Shown here: piece by piece, positions 17,089-25,947 of the stretch | Layout of the letters: every line of letters starts with the position of its first letter | Position numbering within the stretch: the stretch's first letter is position 1 | Assembly: GCA_946804195.1 (NCBI GenBank) | Contig: CAMPEU010000001.1 | Span: forward strand, 40,192 to 104,191 | Length of the DNA: 64,000 nucleotides | Direction: 5' to 3' | From: an uncultured Candidatus Saccharibacteria bacterium | Lineage (GTDB): Bacteria > Patescibacteriota > Saccharimonadia > Saccharimonadales > Saccharimonadaceae | Notes under the pieces: generated by a model | The model's input: only the letters and a program-made list of their open reading frames with translations | What the model was told of the DNA's origin: nothing | Database searches by the model: none | Position numbers and translations under genes: made by a program

Positions 17089-18557
17089 TCTTTGATTATA
17101 TCATTCACTTTGATGTACTCGGTTTCAATTGCGCCATCAAACGGATCCAATACAGTTATTCTATTATGCTTGTTGTCTAAATCCTCATAGGTATACCAAG
17201 ACTTCCAGTATGCTGAATGACTTAAAATCTCCCTACCGCGCCTATACGCTCGTGTTGTTTTAGGAGGATTAACTATTCTGTCTTCCACACTACCCAGCTG
17301 ATTCATATCATCAGCGAAATATTTACGTCGTATCCTACCCGCAGGGCTATTCGCAATTAATTCATCGGTCGTAGCATCACTTTGCGCTTGTTCCTTTGTA
17401 ATCCACAAAGATGATGTATATCGCAAATCCCGCAGTCTACTCACGGCATCCAATGATTTCTTTTTTCTTTTATCTCTGTCCTCATACAAAAGTCGTCGTT
17501 TCAATATCGCATCGCTTTTCTCTAACTCGTCAGGATTACGCTTCATCACCGCATGCGCAATCTTCCATTCCTGCAATATTTTGTCCTGTTCGGACGTTCT
17601 ACCTGTCGTCTGATCTACCCTATTAATAATCTCTTCTTGAATGTCCTGAGCTTTACTTGCACCTTTCATACCCTCTAGATAATATTTTTCTTTGAACTTC
17701 ATATCGAATGTCGCACGTTGCATTGCCCTTGCCGCTACATCTGGACCATCGCTTTCAAACACCATGCCATCCATACGACCTTCCCGCGCAGCTAACAAAA
17801 CCAACGAAGCAGTGCCCATAAACATTTTTGATGCCCACGGAGACACATGCGGATCACCGCCAACCAAATGCAAGCGCCAATATTTTTCCGCACTCGCATA
17901 AGGCTTATCTCTCAAATTCACGATGGGCTTGCCGATATCCGACGTTGTTCCCGTACCATAATCCTCGTTAATCGGTGTTAGCACTTTTTGGCCCCAACTA
18001 TAAACATACTCACCATACCCATTCATGGACACGGCTCCCCCGCCCAGCATTGGCAGGCTCGTTGCTAGATGCGTCAGCAGTGGTCTTGTCCTTATCTTGA
18101 TATCCGCGGTGTCACGAAGCCATGTTCGATCTTCCCCGATATTCGAGTGATACCCCCACGTCGTGTGATGTGCGCCATCAACACGTTTACACAAAAAGCC
18201 CTCGCGCACATCATGCGTCGAAGCGATATGCTTGCGCAAGCCTTCTATGACTATTCTTTCACCGGCCAACTCGGAGAGCACGACGCTCTCGATCGATACA
18301 TCTTCTGGTGTCGCATATTCAAACCGGCCACAATCGTTATAGTATCGAGCTCCGTTACTCAAGTAATTCTCGTAGCTAGCCGATAGCCAGCTGAGTGTGC
18401 CTACGACACCTTCGGGTAACGCATCAACAAGAAACTGATCAAGATAGTTAGAAATTGACAATGATTCAAAATCAGTGGGATTAGTACTTCTACGTACTGA
18501 AATTGGCCATTCCATTTCAGTACCAAAAATCTGTCGAAATGAATCACGCTCAGTCAC
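17085..18557 (-). CDS. PafA/Dop-family protein (Pup ligase / Pup deamidase-depupylase superfamily)
   Basis: IFGTEMEWPI (cf. GxExE), NGARYYNDCGRFEYATPE (cf. NGARxYxDxxHPEYxTPE), TTSDIGKPIVNLRDKPYASAEKYWRLHLVGGDPHVSPWASKMFMGTASLVL (cf. RPIxNTRDEPHADAExxRRLHVIxGDxNMSE). Confidence 0.85.
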   Translation of the reverse strand: MTERDSFRQIFGTEMEWPISVRRSTNPTDFESLSISNYLDQFLVDALPEGVVGTLSWLSASYENYLSNGARYYNDCGRFEYATPEDVSIESVVLSELAGERIVIEGLRKHIASTHDVREGFLCKRVDGAHHTTWGYHSNIGEDRTWLRDTADIKIRTRPLLTHLATSLPMLGGGAVSMNGYGEYVYSWGQKVLTPINEDYGTGTTSDIGKPIVNLRDKPYASAEKYWRLHLVGGDPHVSPWASKMFMGTASLVLLAAREGRMDGMVFESDGPDVAARAMQRATFDMKFKEKYYLEGMKGASKAQDIQEEIINRVDQTTGRTSEQDKILQEWKIAHAVMKRNPDELEKSDAILKRRLLYEDRDKRKKKSLDAVSRLRDLRYTSSLWITKEQAQSDATTDELIANSPAGRIRRKYFADDMNQLGSVEDRIVNPPKTTRAYRRGREILSHSAYWKSWYTYEDLDNKHNRITVLDPFDGAIETEYIKVNDIIKE

Positions 18558-18572
18558 TCCAATGTACCTCTA

Positions 18573-18713
18573 TTAACATGGACCTATTCTACCCGGCATA
18601 GCCAACAAACTCAAACAATAATCAACCGCCTGTTTTAACTTATCTATATCCACCCCTGTACTAACAGCATAAAACCGAGTATAATCTACGGTTAGTTCAT
18701 ATGAAGATAACAC
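18573..18713 (-). CDS. Candidate micro-ORF (46 aa) just upstream of the PafA/Dop-family gene
   Basis: Read directly: GTG start, MLSSYELTVDYTRFYAVSTGVDIDKLKQAVDYCLSLLAMPGRIGPC*; below ORF-track length cut-off; no clear SD. Confidence 0.25.
   Translation of the reverse strand: MLSSYELTVDYTRFYAVSTGVDIDKLKQAVDYCLSLLAMPGRIGPC
18680..18685 (+). promoter_or_regulatory. -10 element (TATAAT) 15 nt before the CofE-like ATG
   Basis: ccgagTATAATctacggttagttcatATG; implies a near-leaderless transcript, no SD visible. Confidence 0.45.
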
Positions 18714-19459
18714 CAGTCAAAACACAGCGTATCGAACCAAGCGCGCTCTCCCTCACCGAACTTCTCGATCGAGTAGTTACTTCACTGTCAGAAAAATCCA
18801 TTGTCGTCATCACCTCAAAAATTGTTTCACTCTGCGAAGGTTCCGTACTGCCAGTTGATGATATTGATCGCGATGAACTCATTGCGCAGCAATCGGATCT
18901 ATATTTGCCACCTCGATACAGCGTACAGGGTCATCATTTTACAATCAAAAATAATACACTCATCGCCACTGCTGGTATCGACCAGTCAAATGGTGATGGC
19001 CAGTATATTTTGTGGCCGCGTGATTCATGGAAAACAGCACGCGAAATTCGAGATTACCTATGTAAGAAATTTGAGCTAAACGATATTGGCGTACTTATTA
19101 CGGATAGTACTTGCGGCGTTCTGCGTCGTGGCACAACAGGAATTGCGCTCGGATATAGTGGATTCATTGGACTAAAAAATTACATCGGTAAACCCGATTT
19201 ATTCGGACGTCCATTCCATGTCACAAATGCAAATATCGCAGAAGGTCTATCGGCATCCGCAGTTGTTGTCATGGGAGAAGGCGCCGAAAGTACTCCGATT
19301 GCCATTATCACGGAATGTGAATCGCATGTAATCTTCTCTGCAAAAAGCCCAACTGATGATGAAAAATTCGAGTGGAACATTCCGTTTGATGAAGATTTAT
19401 TCTCGCCATTCCTAAGTGCGCTCGAGTGGCAAAAAGGTGGCGCCCATGATAAAGAATGA
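18701..19459 (+). CDS. CofE-like F420-0:gamma-glutamyl ligase family protein
   Basis: IVVITSKIVSLCEGSVLP, DSTCGVLRRGTTGIALGYSGFIGLKNYIGKPDLFGRPFHVTNANIAEGLSASAVVVMGEG. Confidence 0.82.
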   Translation: MKITPVKTQRIEPSALSLTELLDRVVTSLSEKSIVVITSKIVSLCEGSVLPVDDIDRDELIAQQSDLYLPPRYSVQGHHFTIKNNTLIATAGIDQSNGDGQYILWPRDSWKTAREIRDYLCKKFELNDIGVLITDSTCGVLRRGTTGIALGYSGFIGLKNYIGKPDLFGRPFHVTNANIAEGLSASAVVVMGEGAESTPIAIITECESHVIFSAKSPTDDEKFEWNIPFDEDLFSPFLSALEWQKGGAHDKE

Positions 19460-19952
19460 AGTTTTATCACACTACATCAATCCGGATTTTGTCTACCGAT
19501 TTAATCATGGACCCAACGTCATTAAATCGCGCGAGCAGGCATTGCGCGAAGGTCTCAACTGTGAAGCACTCGCGCATCTTGCACTGCGTGACCTAACCAA
19601 TGTTGCATTACCGTCAGACCTCCGTTGCTACGAGATGTATAATGACACCGAATACTTTCGCAAGATTGAAACATCCGAAACACTTCAGGAAGGTGACTTA
19701 TTTTGGTTTGGTCAAAATCGCAATATGAGACCTGTTGATTTTCAGCCTCTATTCAATAAAGGCGAACTAACAAATTGGGATGAATATCCTGTTAAACATA
19801 TGGCGTTATTCACAGGAGAGCACGCACACGATGGTAACCCACTACTGCTGCACGCAACATATGTCACCGGCACAAACAGCGTCTGGTCATTACCAGAGTT
19901 CAACAAATACCCTCAATCAAAAAAGCTCTACGGCGTTACGCGACTCAAATAA
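19446..19952 (+). CDS. Cytoplasmic NlpC/P60-like cysteine hydrolase
   Basis: Order Cys-His-His: GLNCEALAHLAL, EGDLFWFG, VKHMALFTGE, LLLHATYVTG; no signal peptide; start re-chosen at ATG 19446, overlapping the CofE-like stop by 14 nt. Confidence 0.65.
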   Translation: MIKNEVLSHYINPDFVYRFNHGPNVIKSREQALREGLNCEALAHLALRDLTNVALPSDLRCYEMYNDTEYFRKIETSETLQEGDLFWFGQNRNMRPVDFQPLFNKGELTNWDEYPVKHMALFTGEHAHDGNPLLLHATYVTGTNSVWSLPEFNKYPQSKKLYGVTRLK

Positions 19953-20684
19953 TTATTCGAGGTCTCCTTCAGACTCTTTTTGCATACGTCTCAAATATCG
20001 TCGAATCGACTTTGCGTGAGGATTCTGAGTCACGGAATGCAAAGGAGATGCCGCGGTTACTGTATCGGGGAAATCATCAGTGCATGCAGGAACATTATCA
20101 CCCAACAAATACTTTCTGATCATCGCTTCAGCAACACGTCGTACGCCATCAGCAAGCCGACGAGGACCATGATGCTCTGGTAGTAATAAGCTATAGATGC
20201 CCGCACGATTCGCAGCTACCACATCGGTCAATATACTGTCACCCACCATCAAAACTCGCTCTGTCGGTAAGCGTTTTTTCTTGATAACAAAATCGATCAT
20301 AGCAGGCAGTGATTGAACCTCTGGACGCACTAAGGCAGACTCTACTTCCAAAATATCAGGACAGATCACGTCAATATCTAACGCTTCGTCCCGCACGACT
20401 CCCTCAAGTTCATCCTGCCGCCTATCACCTTCTTCATTCAATAGATATAAATCCAGACCTATCAGTGACATCCGGCGCATATTGTCGCAAACCTTATCAT
20501 GATCAATTTCACTACATCCAGGAACGAGTGCTGTCCTGGAATCAAATAGCACCGTATCAAAATCTTCTAGCGCCAAACCCTCTCGAAAAACAGCCGGAGT
20601 TATCAACTCCACGCTACTAGCAATGTATGTTGGCTGCCAGTTTTCAAGACACTGTTTCACAACCTCATTATGCTCCCGTACCAA
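19953..20684 (-). CDS. YqeG-like HAD-family protein with degenerate motif I
   Basis: VLMVGDSILTDVVAANRAGIYSLLL is canonical; motif I is FDSRTALVPG instead of DxDxT. Confidence 0.65.
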   Translation of the reverse strand: MVREHNEVVKQCLENWQPTYIASSVELITPAVFREGLALEDFDTVLFDSRTALVPGCSEIDHDKVCDNMRRMSLIGLDLYLLNEEGDRRQDELEGVVRDEALDIDVICPDILEVESALVRPEVQSLPAMIDFVIKKKRLPTERVLMVGDSILTDVVAANRAGIYSLLLPEHHGPRRLADGVRRVAEAMIRKYLLGDNVPACTDDFPDTVTAASPLHSVTQNPHAKSIRRYLRRMQKESEGDLE

Positions 20685-20710
20685 ATGGGATTCAAGCTAA
20701 ATGAACTTTT

Positions 20711-21019
20711 TTACAACTCTTTATTTACTTCAAATAATTTCGACCGCAAATCAGCCAACAAGGCCCAGGCCTTATCAATTTCACCCGCTTCAAATTCGTA
20801 TTCCCAGTCGTTCTCTACGCCACACTCAAAAACAAATGTGATATCCATCACTATGCTTCTCTCATCCGCTTGCGCCTTTTCAAAAGCAACAGTTTGCGCT
20901 GCTTGCATGTTTTCAATTAACTGCTCTAAATTTGCAATATCATGGCGCAAGACATCGGCAGGGTCTTTTATGCCATTTGCAAAATTTTCAATCACATTAT
21001 AATCTAATCGTTCGTTCAC
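20711..21019 (-). CDS. Hypothetical cytoplasmic protein
   Basis: ORF reduced to GTG start at 21019 (VNERLDYNVIENFANGIKDPADVLRHDIANLEQLIENMQAAQ...). Confidence 0.5.
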   Translation of the reverse strand: MNERLDYNVIENFANGIKDPADVLRHDIANLEQLIENMQAAQTVAFEKAQADERSIVMDITFVFECGVENDWEYEFEAGEIDKAWALLADLRSKLFEVNKEL

Positions 21020-21050
21020 GCATTTATTATATCGTAAAAACGTGTTATTG

Positions 21051-21938
21051 CTATACTTTTGGAAATTCAACAACCGTGTCCAGAACGCGAGTACCAAATC
21101 CCTTTAACTCAAAACGATCTTCATACACATCAACCAGACCATAGGCATTTGTTTCACCACTCAACATACCGGGTAGCGTAATGTATATCACCCCTTCACG
21201 CGTTAGACCATACGCCCCGCCGTGATTATGCCCATTCATAAATACCCGAACATTGTCATGTCTGTTTATAACATCCATAATTTCATTACTATTTAGCGCA
21301 GTTAGTGCATTATGAGGAAACAGCTGATGATGCGACATCGGTATCGCTACCTGATCATGTTTTTCGGCATCGGTTAGTTCGTTATCAAACCATTCCAACT
21401 GCTCATCGCTCATTCCACCATTCCACATGTACGCGTTAGTCGCACCTTTATGCCGCATCCGTTCTATCAATTCATATCCCGCTATCCATTCCGGGCTGCC
21501 CTCTGGGTGCTCGAGTGGGCCCAGTTCATTCGTATCCAGCATAACCAGCCTACTCTTGCCCTTTTGCAAAGAATAATAATTATGTGGCATATCTAGTAGT
21601 TGCAGCACTTTTTTGAGCGTTGCTCGTTTATCCATAAATTCATGATTACCAATCAAATGCGCCACCCGGACGCCAACTCCGCCCAAAATACGATTCAACG
21701 CATGTGCGTCATTCATATCACGATCATAAAAATCGCCCAGATGCACAATATAATCCAAGCCTCTTTCATTATTGTATGCAGTAAACGTATCTGCCGCTTG
21801 TTGTAACTTTTGTGCAGACATTCTATAGCAATTCTGGAAGTGTAAATCCGTTGTGCCTAGTATTACGCCCGAGAAATCATCAACATCAGCCGCCTGACAA
21901 TCCGCTACAACACCAAAAGACACCTCGGGACTCTTCAT
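21051..21938 (-). CDS. Calcineurin-like metallophosphoesterase
   Basis: HLGDFYDRD, LIGNHEFMD, PMSHHQLF, FMNGHNHGG motifs. Confidence 0.85.
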   Translation of the reverse strand: MKSPEVSFGVVADCQAADVDDFSGVILGTTDLHFQNCYRMSAQKLQQAADTFTAYNNERGLDYIVHLGDFYDRDMNDAHALNRILGGVGVRVAHLIGNHEFMDKRATLKKVLQLLDMPHNYYSLQKGKSRLVMLDTNELGPLEHPEGSPEWIAGYELIERMRHKGATNAYMWNGGMSDEQLEWFDNELTDAEKHDQVAIPMSHHQLFPHNALTALNSNEIMDVINRHDNVRVFMNGHNHGGAYGLTREGVIYITLPGMLSGETNAYGLVDVYEDRFELKGFGTRVLDTVVEFPKV

Positions 21939-21942
21939 GCAA

Positions 21943-22527
21943 TTATTTTATCAGATTCTGTACTTCGATTACTTCTATCTGTCTCGCTCGACGGAATCGA
22001 GTCAGCAATGATCTAGGAATATCAAATCTTACAATGCCGATTGCCACTGATGCGAACGTTATCAAGTCCGCTGCGGCACCTAAGTATGAATTATTGAGCA
22101 AATTATAGGTCAGCCAAAATGGTGCAATAGTCAACGATATCAATCTAATATTCTTTGGAGACTTTTGCCACAAAGCAGTGGTGGCCAAACACATACCAAT
22201 TAACGCCATGATGCTCGTCCAGTTTTCCCATATGATTAATGTGGTGATGGCATACGTCACAATGACGGCACCATAAACCCATTCATGCTGTCGATACCTA
22301 TCAAAGACAAAACTACGCACTGCGCCCAACAGTATTAAACCCGAAGCTGTCGTCGCTCCCATGAACAAATAATAAACAGACCACATCAAACATGATGCAA
22401 TTTGTAATCTTAATAACGTACGGCGATCATTGACCTGAAAAACCGCAACCATTAAAAAAATACCTACCAGTCCAAACAATTGACCAACAAGCATTCTATA
22501 CCCTCGCTTCTCCGAATTGTCCCGCAA
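21943..22527 (-). CDS. YgjV-like inner membrane protein
   Basis: Multi-TM; GLVGIFLMVAVFQVNDRRTLLRLQIASCLMWSVYYLFMGATTAS...LGAVRSFVF. Confidence 0.65.
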   Translation of the reverse strand: MRDNSEKRGYRMLVGQLFGLVGIFLMVAVFQVNDRRTLLRLQIASCLMWSVYYLFMGATTASGLILLGAVRSFVFDRYRQHEWVYGAVIVTYAITTLIIWENWTSIMALIGMCLATTALWQKSPKNIRLISLTIAPFWLTYNLLNNSYLGAAADLITFASVAIGIVRFDIPRSLLTRFRRARQIEVIEVQNLIK

Positions 22528-22605
22528 ATGTGCGAGTTACATGCTCATAATATCACCCGTATATCGTCTTGAACATACTATTTTTTATTTTGTTTTTCTT
22601 CGAGG

Positions 22606-23298
22606 TTATTCGTCATGATTTATTGCGCGCGCACCTAGCGCAACCGCCAAATCAATTGCTAGTTGTTCACGTACATCTTTTTCACGATTATATAGGTTAT
22701 GTCCCGCATCAACGCTCATGTGAGTTGCTCCACGAATCTCCCTAATAATATTCTCGTCAACGACCGTGTCACGAGCTCCCGTCACGAATATTGTCGGTTT
22801 CGTATCTGCAACACGCTGATATGTTTCCATGTGTTCAAACGCTTCCATGTTCGGAAAATAGTTTGATGATATATAAATCTTTGATGTGCTATTCGTTCGA
22901 TGCAAAATTAAGTCTCCATTTTCGTCCCGCCCACCACCACGATCACGAATCATTTGCACTATAGTATCCGAACCTGCTTCATGTGGTGGAGCCATCAAAA
23001 CGACATTCGTCACATTCTCTAGAATAGCCGCTCCGCATGCTGCTGTCGTTCCACGTGAATGCGCCATTAACAATACCTCACCATCTAAACTACTGATAAA
23101 CCTACTCAGTTTTTCCGTTTGCTCATCCAGTGATGGAATATAAATATCGCCATCGTTACCGTCTTGATATTTCTTGAAATGATCAAAGTTGATCATCGTC
23201 CTATCGTTCAATAAATATTCTGCCGATGATGAAAACAACTTACCGGAATCGGGATCGGTCGCAAAACCATGTGATGTTACAAGATACTTTTCACTCAT
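22606..23298 (-). CDS. Alpha/beta hydrolase
   Basis: LLMAHSRGTTAAC nucleophile elbow; GARDTVVDENIIREI; GATHMSVDAGHNLY. Confidence 0.7.
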   Translation of the reverse strand: MSEKYLVTSHGFATDPDSGKLFSSSAEYLLNDRTMINFDHFKKYQDGNDGDIYIPSLDEQTEKLSRFISSLDGEVLLMAHSRGTTAACGAAILENVTNVVLMAPPHEAGSDTIVQMIRDRGGGRDENGDLILHRTNSTSKIYISSNYFPNMEAFEHMETYQRVADTKPTIFVTGARDTVVDENIIREIRGATHMSVDAGHNLYNREKDVREQLAIDLAVALGARAINHDE

Positions 23299-23432
23299 GA
23301 TACGATTATTCTACTCATATTCATTGCAGATGATTATAAAGTATTTCTCGCTTGTAACAAACATACTCGTCACCTCATGTAAACGACCGATACGCAAACA
23401 GCAGCAATAATGCTTATGTTACAATTAAGTAT

Positions 23433-23996
23433 ATGATAGCTGGTTCACCAGATCGAATGCGACGCAAAGCTGAACGATTAGGCTTTACCATCGTCGAATT
23501 ATTGATTGTTGTAGTCGTCATCGGAATTCTAGCGGCGATAGTTACCGTAGCCTACACCGGCGTGACACAAAGTGCAAATGCAAGTGCAGTCGCCGATGGC
23601 TTCAAAAAATTTGAAAAAGCCATGAGACTATTTGCAACATCTCAGGGCTACACAAGCTGGCCAACTGACAGTACGATAACCGGTGGCGGCAATCCTAACA
23701 TTGCAAGTTTAATTGCGAGCGCACCCGGTTTTAGTAACTATATGCAATCCCCGCCAAACGTAGCAGGTATCAGCTCCGCGCTGTGGAGGTACGATAATGA
23801 TGGCGATACGTATAATGGGTGCTCCGCTAGCCTTGCTGGAACAAGTATTTATGTCAGTAGCTTTCCCGACACGGCACTGGCACAGCAAGTGGACAATATC
23901 TTGGATGATGGCGATTTAACATGCGGGCGAATGCGTTGGGGCGGTAGTGCTGGTAGCACGCTACTTTTTAGTCTCAGTAACGACGGCACATTATAG
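23433..23996 (+). CDS. Type IV prepilin-like protein
   Basis: RLGFTIVELLIVVVVIGILAAIVTVAYTGV class III signal. Confidence 0.9.
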   Translation: MIAGSPDRMRRKAERLGFTIVELLIVVVVIGILAAIVTVAYTGVTQSANASAVADGFKKFEKAMRLFATSQGYTSWPTDSTITGGGNPNIASLIASAPGFSNYMQSPPNVAGISSALWRYDNDGDTYNGCSASLAGTSIYVSSFPDTALAQQVDNILDDGDLTCGRMRWGGSAGSTLLFSLSNDGTL

Positions 23997-24033
23997 AATC
24001 CAGGATACCCTGTTGGTATAGAGCCGAAAGATC

Positions 24034-25350
24034 TTAGCCTAACTCACTAATACTAACCCGCTTTTGTTCAGTCGTATCCCTATCGCGAACAGTAACGGCA
24101 TTGTCTTCCAAAGTTTCAAAATCAATTACTACACAGTACGGCGTACCGATTTCATCCTGCCGTCGATAACGTTTACCGATATTTCCGTTATCGTCCCACA
24201 TGACGTTTCCGTGTTTTTTCTTTAGCATTTGATACACCGTGCGCGCCTTTTCCACCAGTTCAGGCTTGTTCCGTACTAGTGGTGAAACACAGTATTTTAC
24301 GGGAGCTAGGTGCTCTGGAAACTTCATGACAATTCGTTTTTCATCATTGACTTCATCTTCAGTATACGCCGCGCTTAGCACTGCCATAACCGACCGCTCT
24401 ACGCCAAATGATGGTTCGATCACATGCGGAACAAACTTTGTATTCATTCCCTTGATTGTATATTCCATACTCTTACCAGCATGATTCTGAATATTCATCA
24501 GATCGAAGTCCGTACGATATGCTAGACCCAGTAATTCCTCGCGACCAATTGGAAAATCATATTCTATATCGATAGTCCGTTTACTATAATGCGCACGATC
24601 ACCTTCAGGTACTTCAAGTTCATGGATTTTATCGCTCGGCAACCCAAGTGCATTCAAATATTCATGAATGTTTGCCAGTAGCGCATCAAACGATACTTGC
24701 CATTTATCCGGTTCCACAAAGTATTCGATCTCCATTTGTTCAAATTCACGACTACGGAATATGAAGTCACGCGGACTGATCTCGTTTCGAAACGCTTTGC
24801 CCTGCTGTGCCATACCAAACGGTAAATCAGGATAGAAGCTATCGACAACATTTTTGTAATTCGTGAATATTCCTTGCGCCGTTTCGGGTCGTAAATAGCT
24901 AACCGATGTATCGTCTTCGGTTGAACCAACATGCGTCTTGAACATCATATTGAACTGACGAGCCTCGCCGAAAGTACCCTCACTGCCGCATGTCGGACAT
25001 TTATTTGGATTATCTAATTTATCAGCACGAAATCGTCCATGACAATTACTACATTCAACCAGAGGGTCGGTAAATGTTGCAGTATGTCCGCTAGCCTGCC
25101 ACACCTTTTGATTCATCAATATCGCCGCATCCACAGGATACATATCTTCACGATCTTCAACAAACATCTTCCACCATAGATTCATGATGTTTCGTTTTAA
25201 TGCAACTCCTAGTGGACCGTAATCCCACGTACCAGACAAGCCGCCGTAAACATCAGATCCGTTATAGATAAACCCTCGGCGTTTTGCCAAGCTAACAATA
25301 TTTTCTAATTCTTGATTTTTTTCGTTCATAACTACTGTTAATTGTACCAT
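24034..25350 (-). CDS. glyS: Glycyl-tRNA synthetase (single-chain class II)
   Basis: RRGFIYNGSDVYGGLSGTWDYGPLG; CxxC zinc site; FRNEISPRDFIFRSREFEQME; VIEPSFGVERSVMAVL. Confidence 0.95.
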   Translation of the reverse strand: MVQLTVVMNEKNQELENIVSLAKRRGFIYNGSDVYGGLSGTWDYGPLGVALKRNIMNLWWKMFVEDREDMYPVDAAILMNQKVWQASGHTATFTDPLVECSNCHGRFRADKLDNPNKCPTCGSEGTFGEARQFNMMFKTHVGSTEDDTSVSYLRPETAQGIFTNYKNVVDSFYPDLPFGMAQQGKAFRNEISPRDFIFRSREFEQMEIEYFVEPDKWQVSFDALLANIHEYLNALGLPSDKIHELEVPEGDRAHYSKRTIDIEYDFPIGREELLGLAYRTDFDLMNIQNHAGKSMEYTIKGMNTKFVPHVIEPSFGVERSVMAVLSAAYTEDEVNDEKRIVMKFPEHLAPVKYCVSPLVRNKPELVEKARTVYQMLKKKHGNVMWDDNGNIGKRYRRQDEIGTPYCVVIDFETLEDNAVTVRDRDTTEQKRVSISELG

Positions 25351-25422
25351 AACGATTGCTAACAGATGTATTTTGTAATAAGATTACTCAGATATCTCGA
25401 TAAACGATCGCTAGCGAGGAAC

Positions 25423-25572
25423 ATGTTACGATACGCACGACGCCGACGTATGATGGCACTCGGTGGACGGCCAATAAAGCGAACATTGCTACCAGAGCTC
25501 ATCTTTCAGATGTGTGAAACGTCAAAACTGACAGGACAACAGTTCATTCGTTCGATGCACGTCGGACGCTGA
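25423..25572 (+). CDS. Small basic ORF, unknown
   Basis: MLRYARRRRMMALGGRPIKRTLLPELIFQMCETSKLTGQQFIRSMHVGR; GCGAGG 8 nt upstream of ATG. Confidence 0.4.
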   Translation: MLRYARRRRMMALGGRPIKRTLLPELIFQMCETSKLTGQQFIRSMHVGR

Positions 25573-25595
25573 CAAAAAAGGAGTATCCCACGGGA

Positions 25596-25760
25596 ATGCT
25601 AAACCCACGAGCCATACTGGTTTGCCAACGCGAGAAATTCGTCGAAACGCACCCCGGACTGCTGTATGTCTGGATTGTCGTTAGCGACAGCTACTGGCGT
25701 TACATCGGTAGAAAAATCATCGATGCTCGTTCGGCCAAATGTCGTCAACCTAACACATAG
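25596..25760 (+). CDS. Small ORF (54 aa), unknown
   Basis: AAAAGGAG SD; MLNPRAILVCQREKFVETHPGLLYVWIVVSDSYWRYIGRKIIDARSAKCRQPNT*; missing from ORF track because under 60 aa. Confidence 0.45.
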   Translation: MLNPRAILVCQREKFVETHPGLLYVWIVVSDSYWRYIGRKIIDARSAKCRQPNT

Positions 25761-25789
25761 CCCCAGATCGTCCAAGAAATCACACAAGC

Positions 25790-25836
25790 ACCCACGCTTC
25801 CGGTTGATTATAAATCCCGGAAGCGTGGGTCTTTTC
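25790..25836 (+). terminator. Rho-independent-type terminator
   Basis: ACCCACGCTTCCGG-ttgattataaatc-CCGGAAGCGTGGGT followed by cttttc; perfect 14-bp stem. Confidence 0.85.
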
Positions 25837-25947
25837 AATTTCGAAAATCACAAATACTTGATAATCCTGATGGGATAAGATACTATTCCCCTACACATCG
25901 CTCAGTGTCATTCCGACAGCAGAATCCCGCATGCATAGGAGGGAAAG

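Noticed and set aside
17085-18557. Complete Pup-proteasome operon
   Set aside because: Only a PafA/Dop-family gene is visible; no Pup-like GGE/GGQ protein, AAA+ unfoldase or proteasome subunit in the window.
6871-19459. Coenzyme F420 biosynthesis pathway (CofD-like plus CofE-like)
   Set aside because: The CofD-like protein matches the YvcK subfamily rather than CofD, and no CofC/CofG/CofH or F420-dependent enzyme is visible; the CofE-like gene is better considered with its own neighbours.
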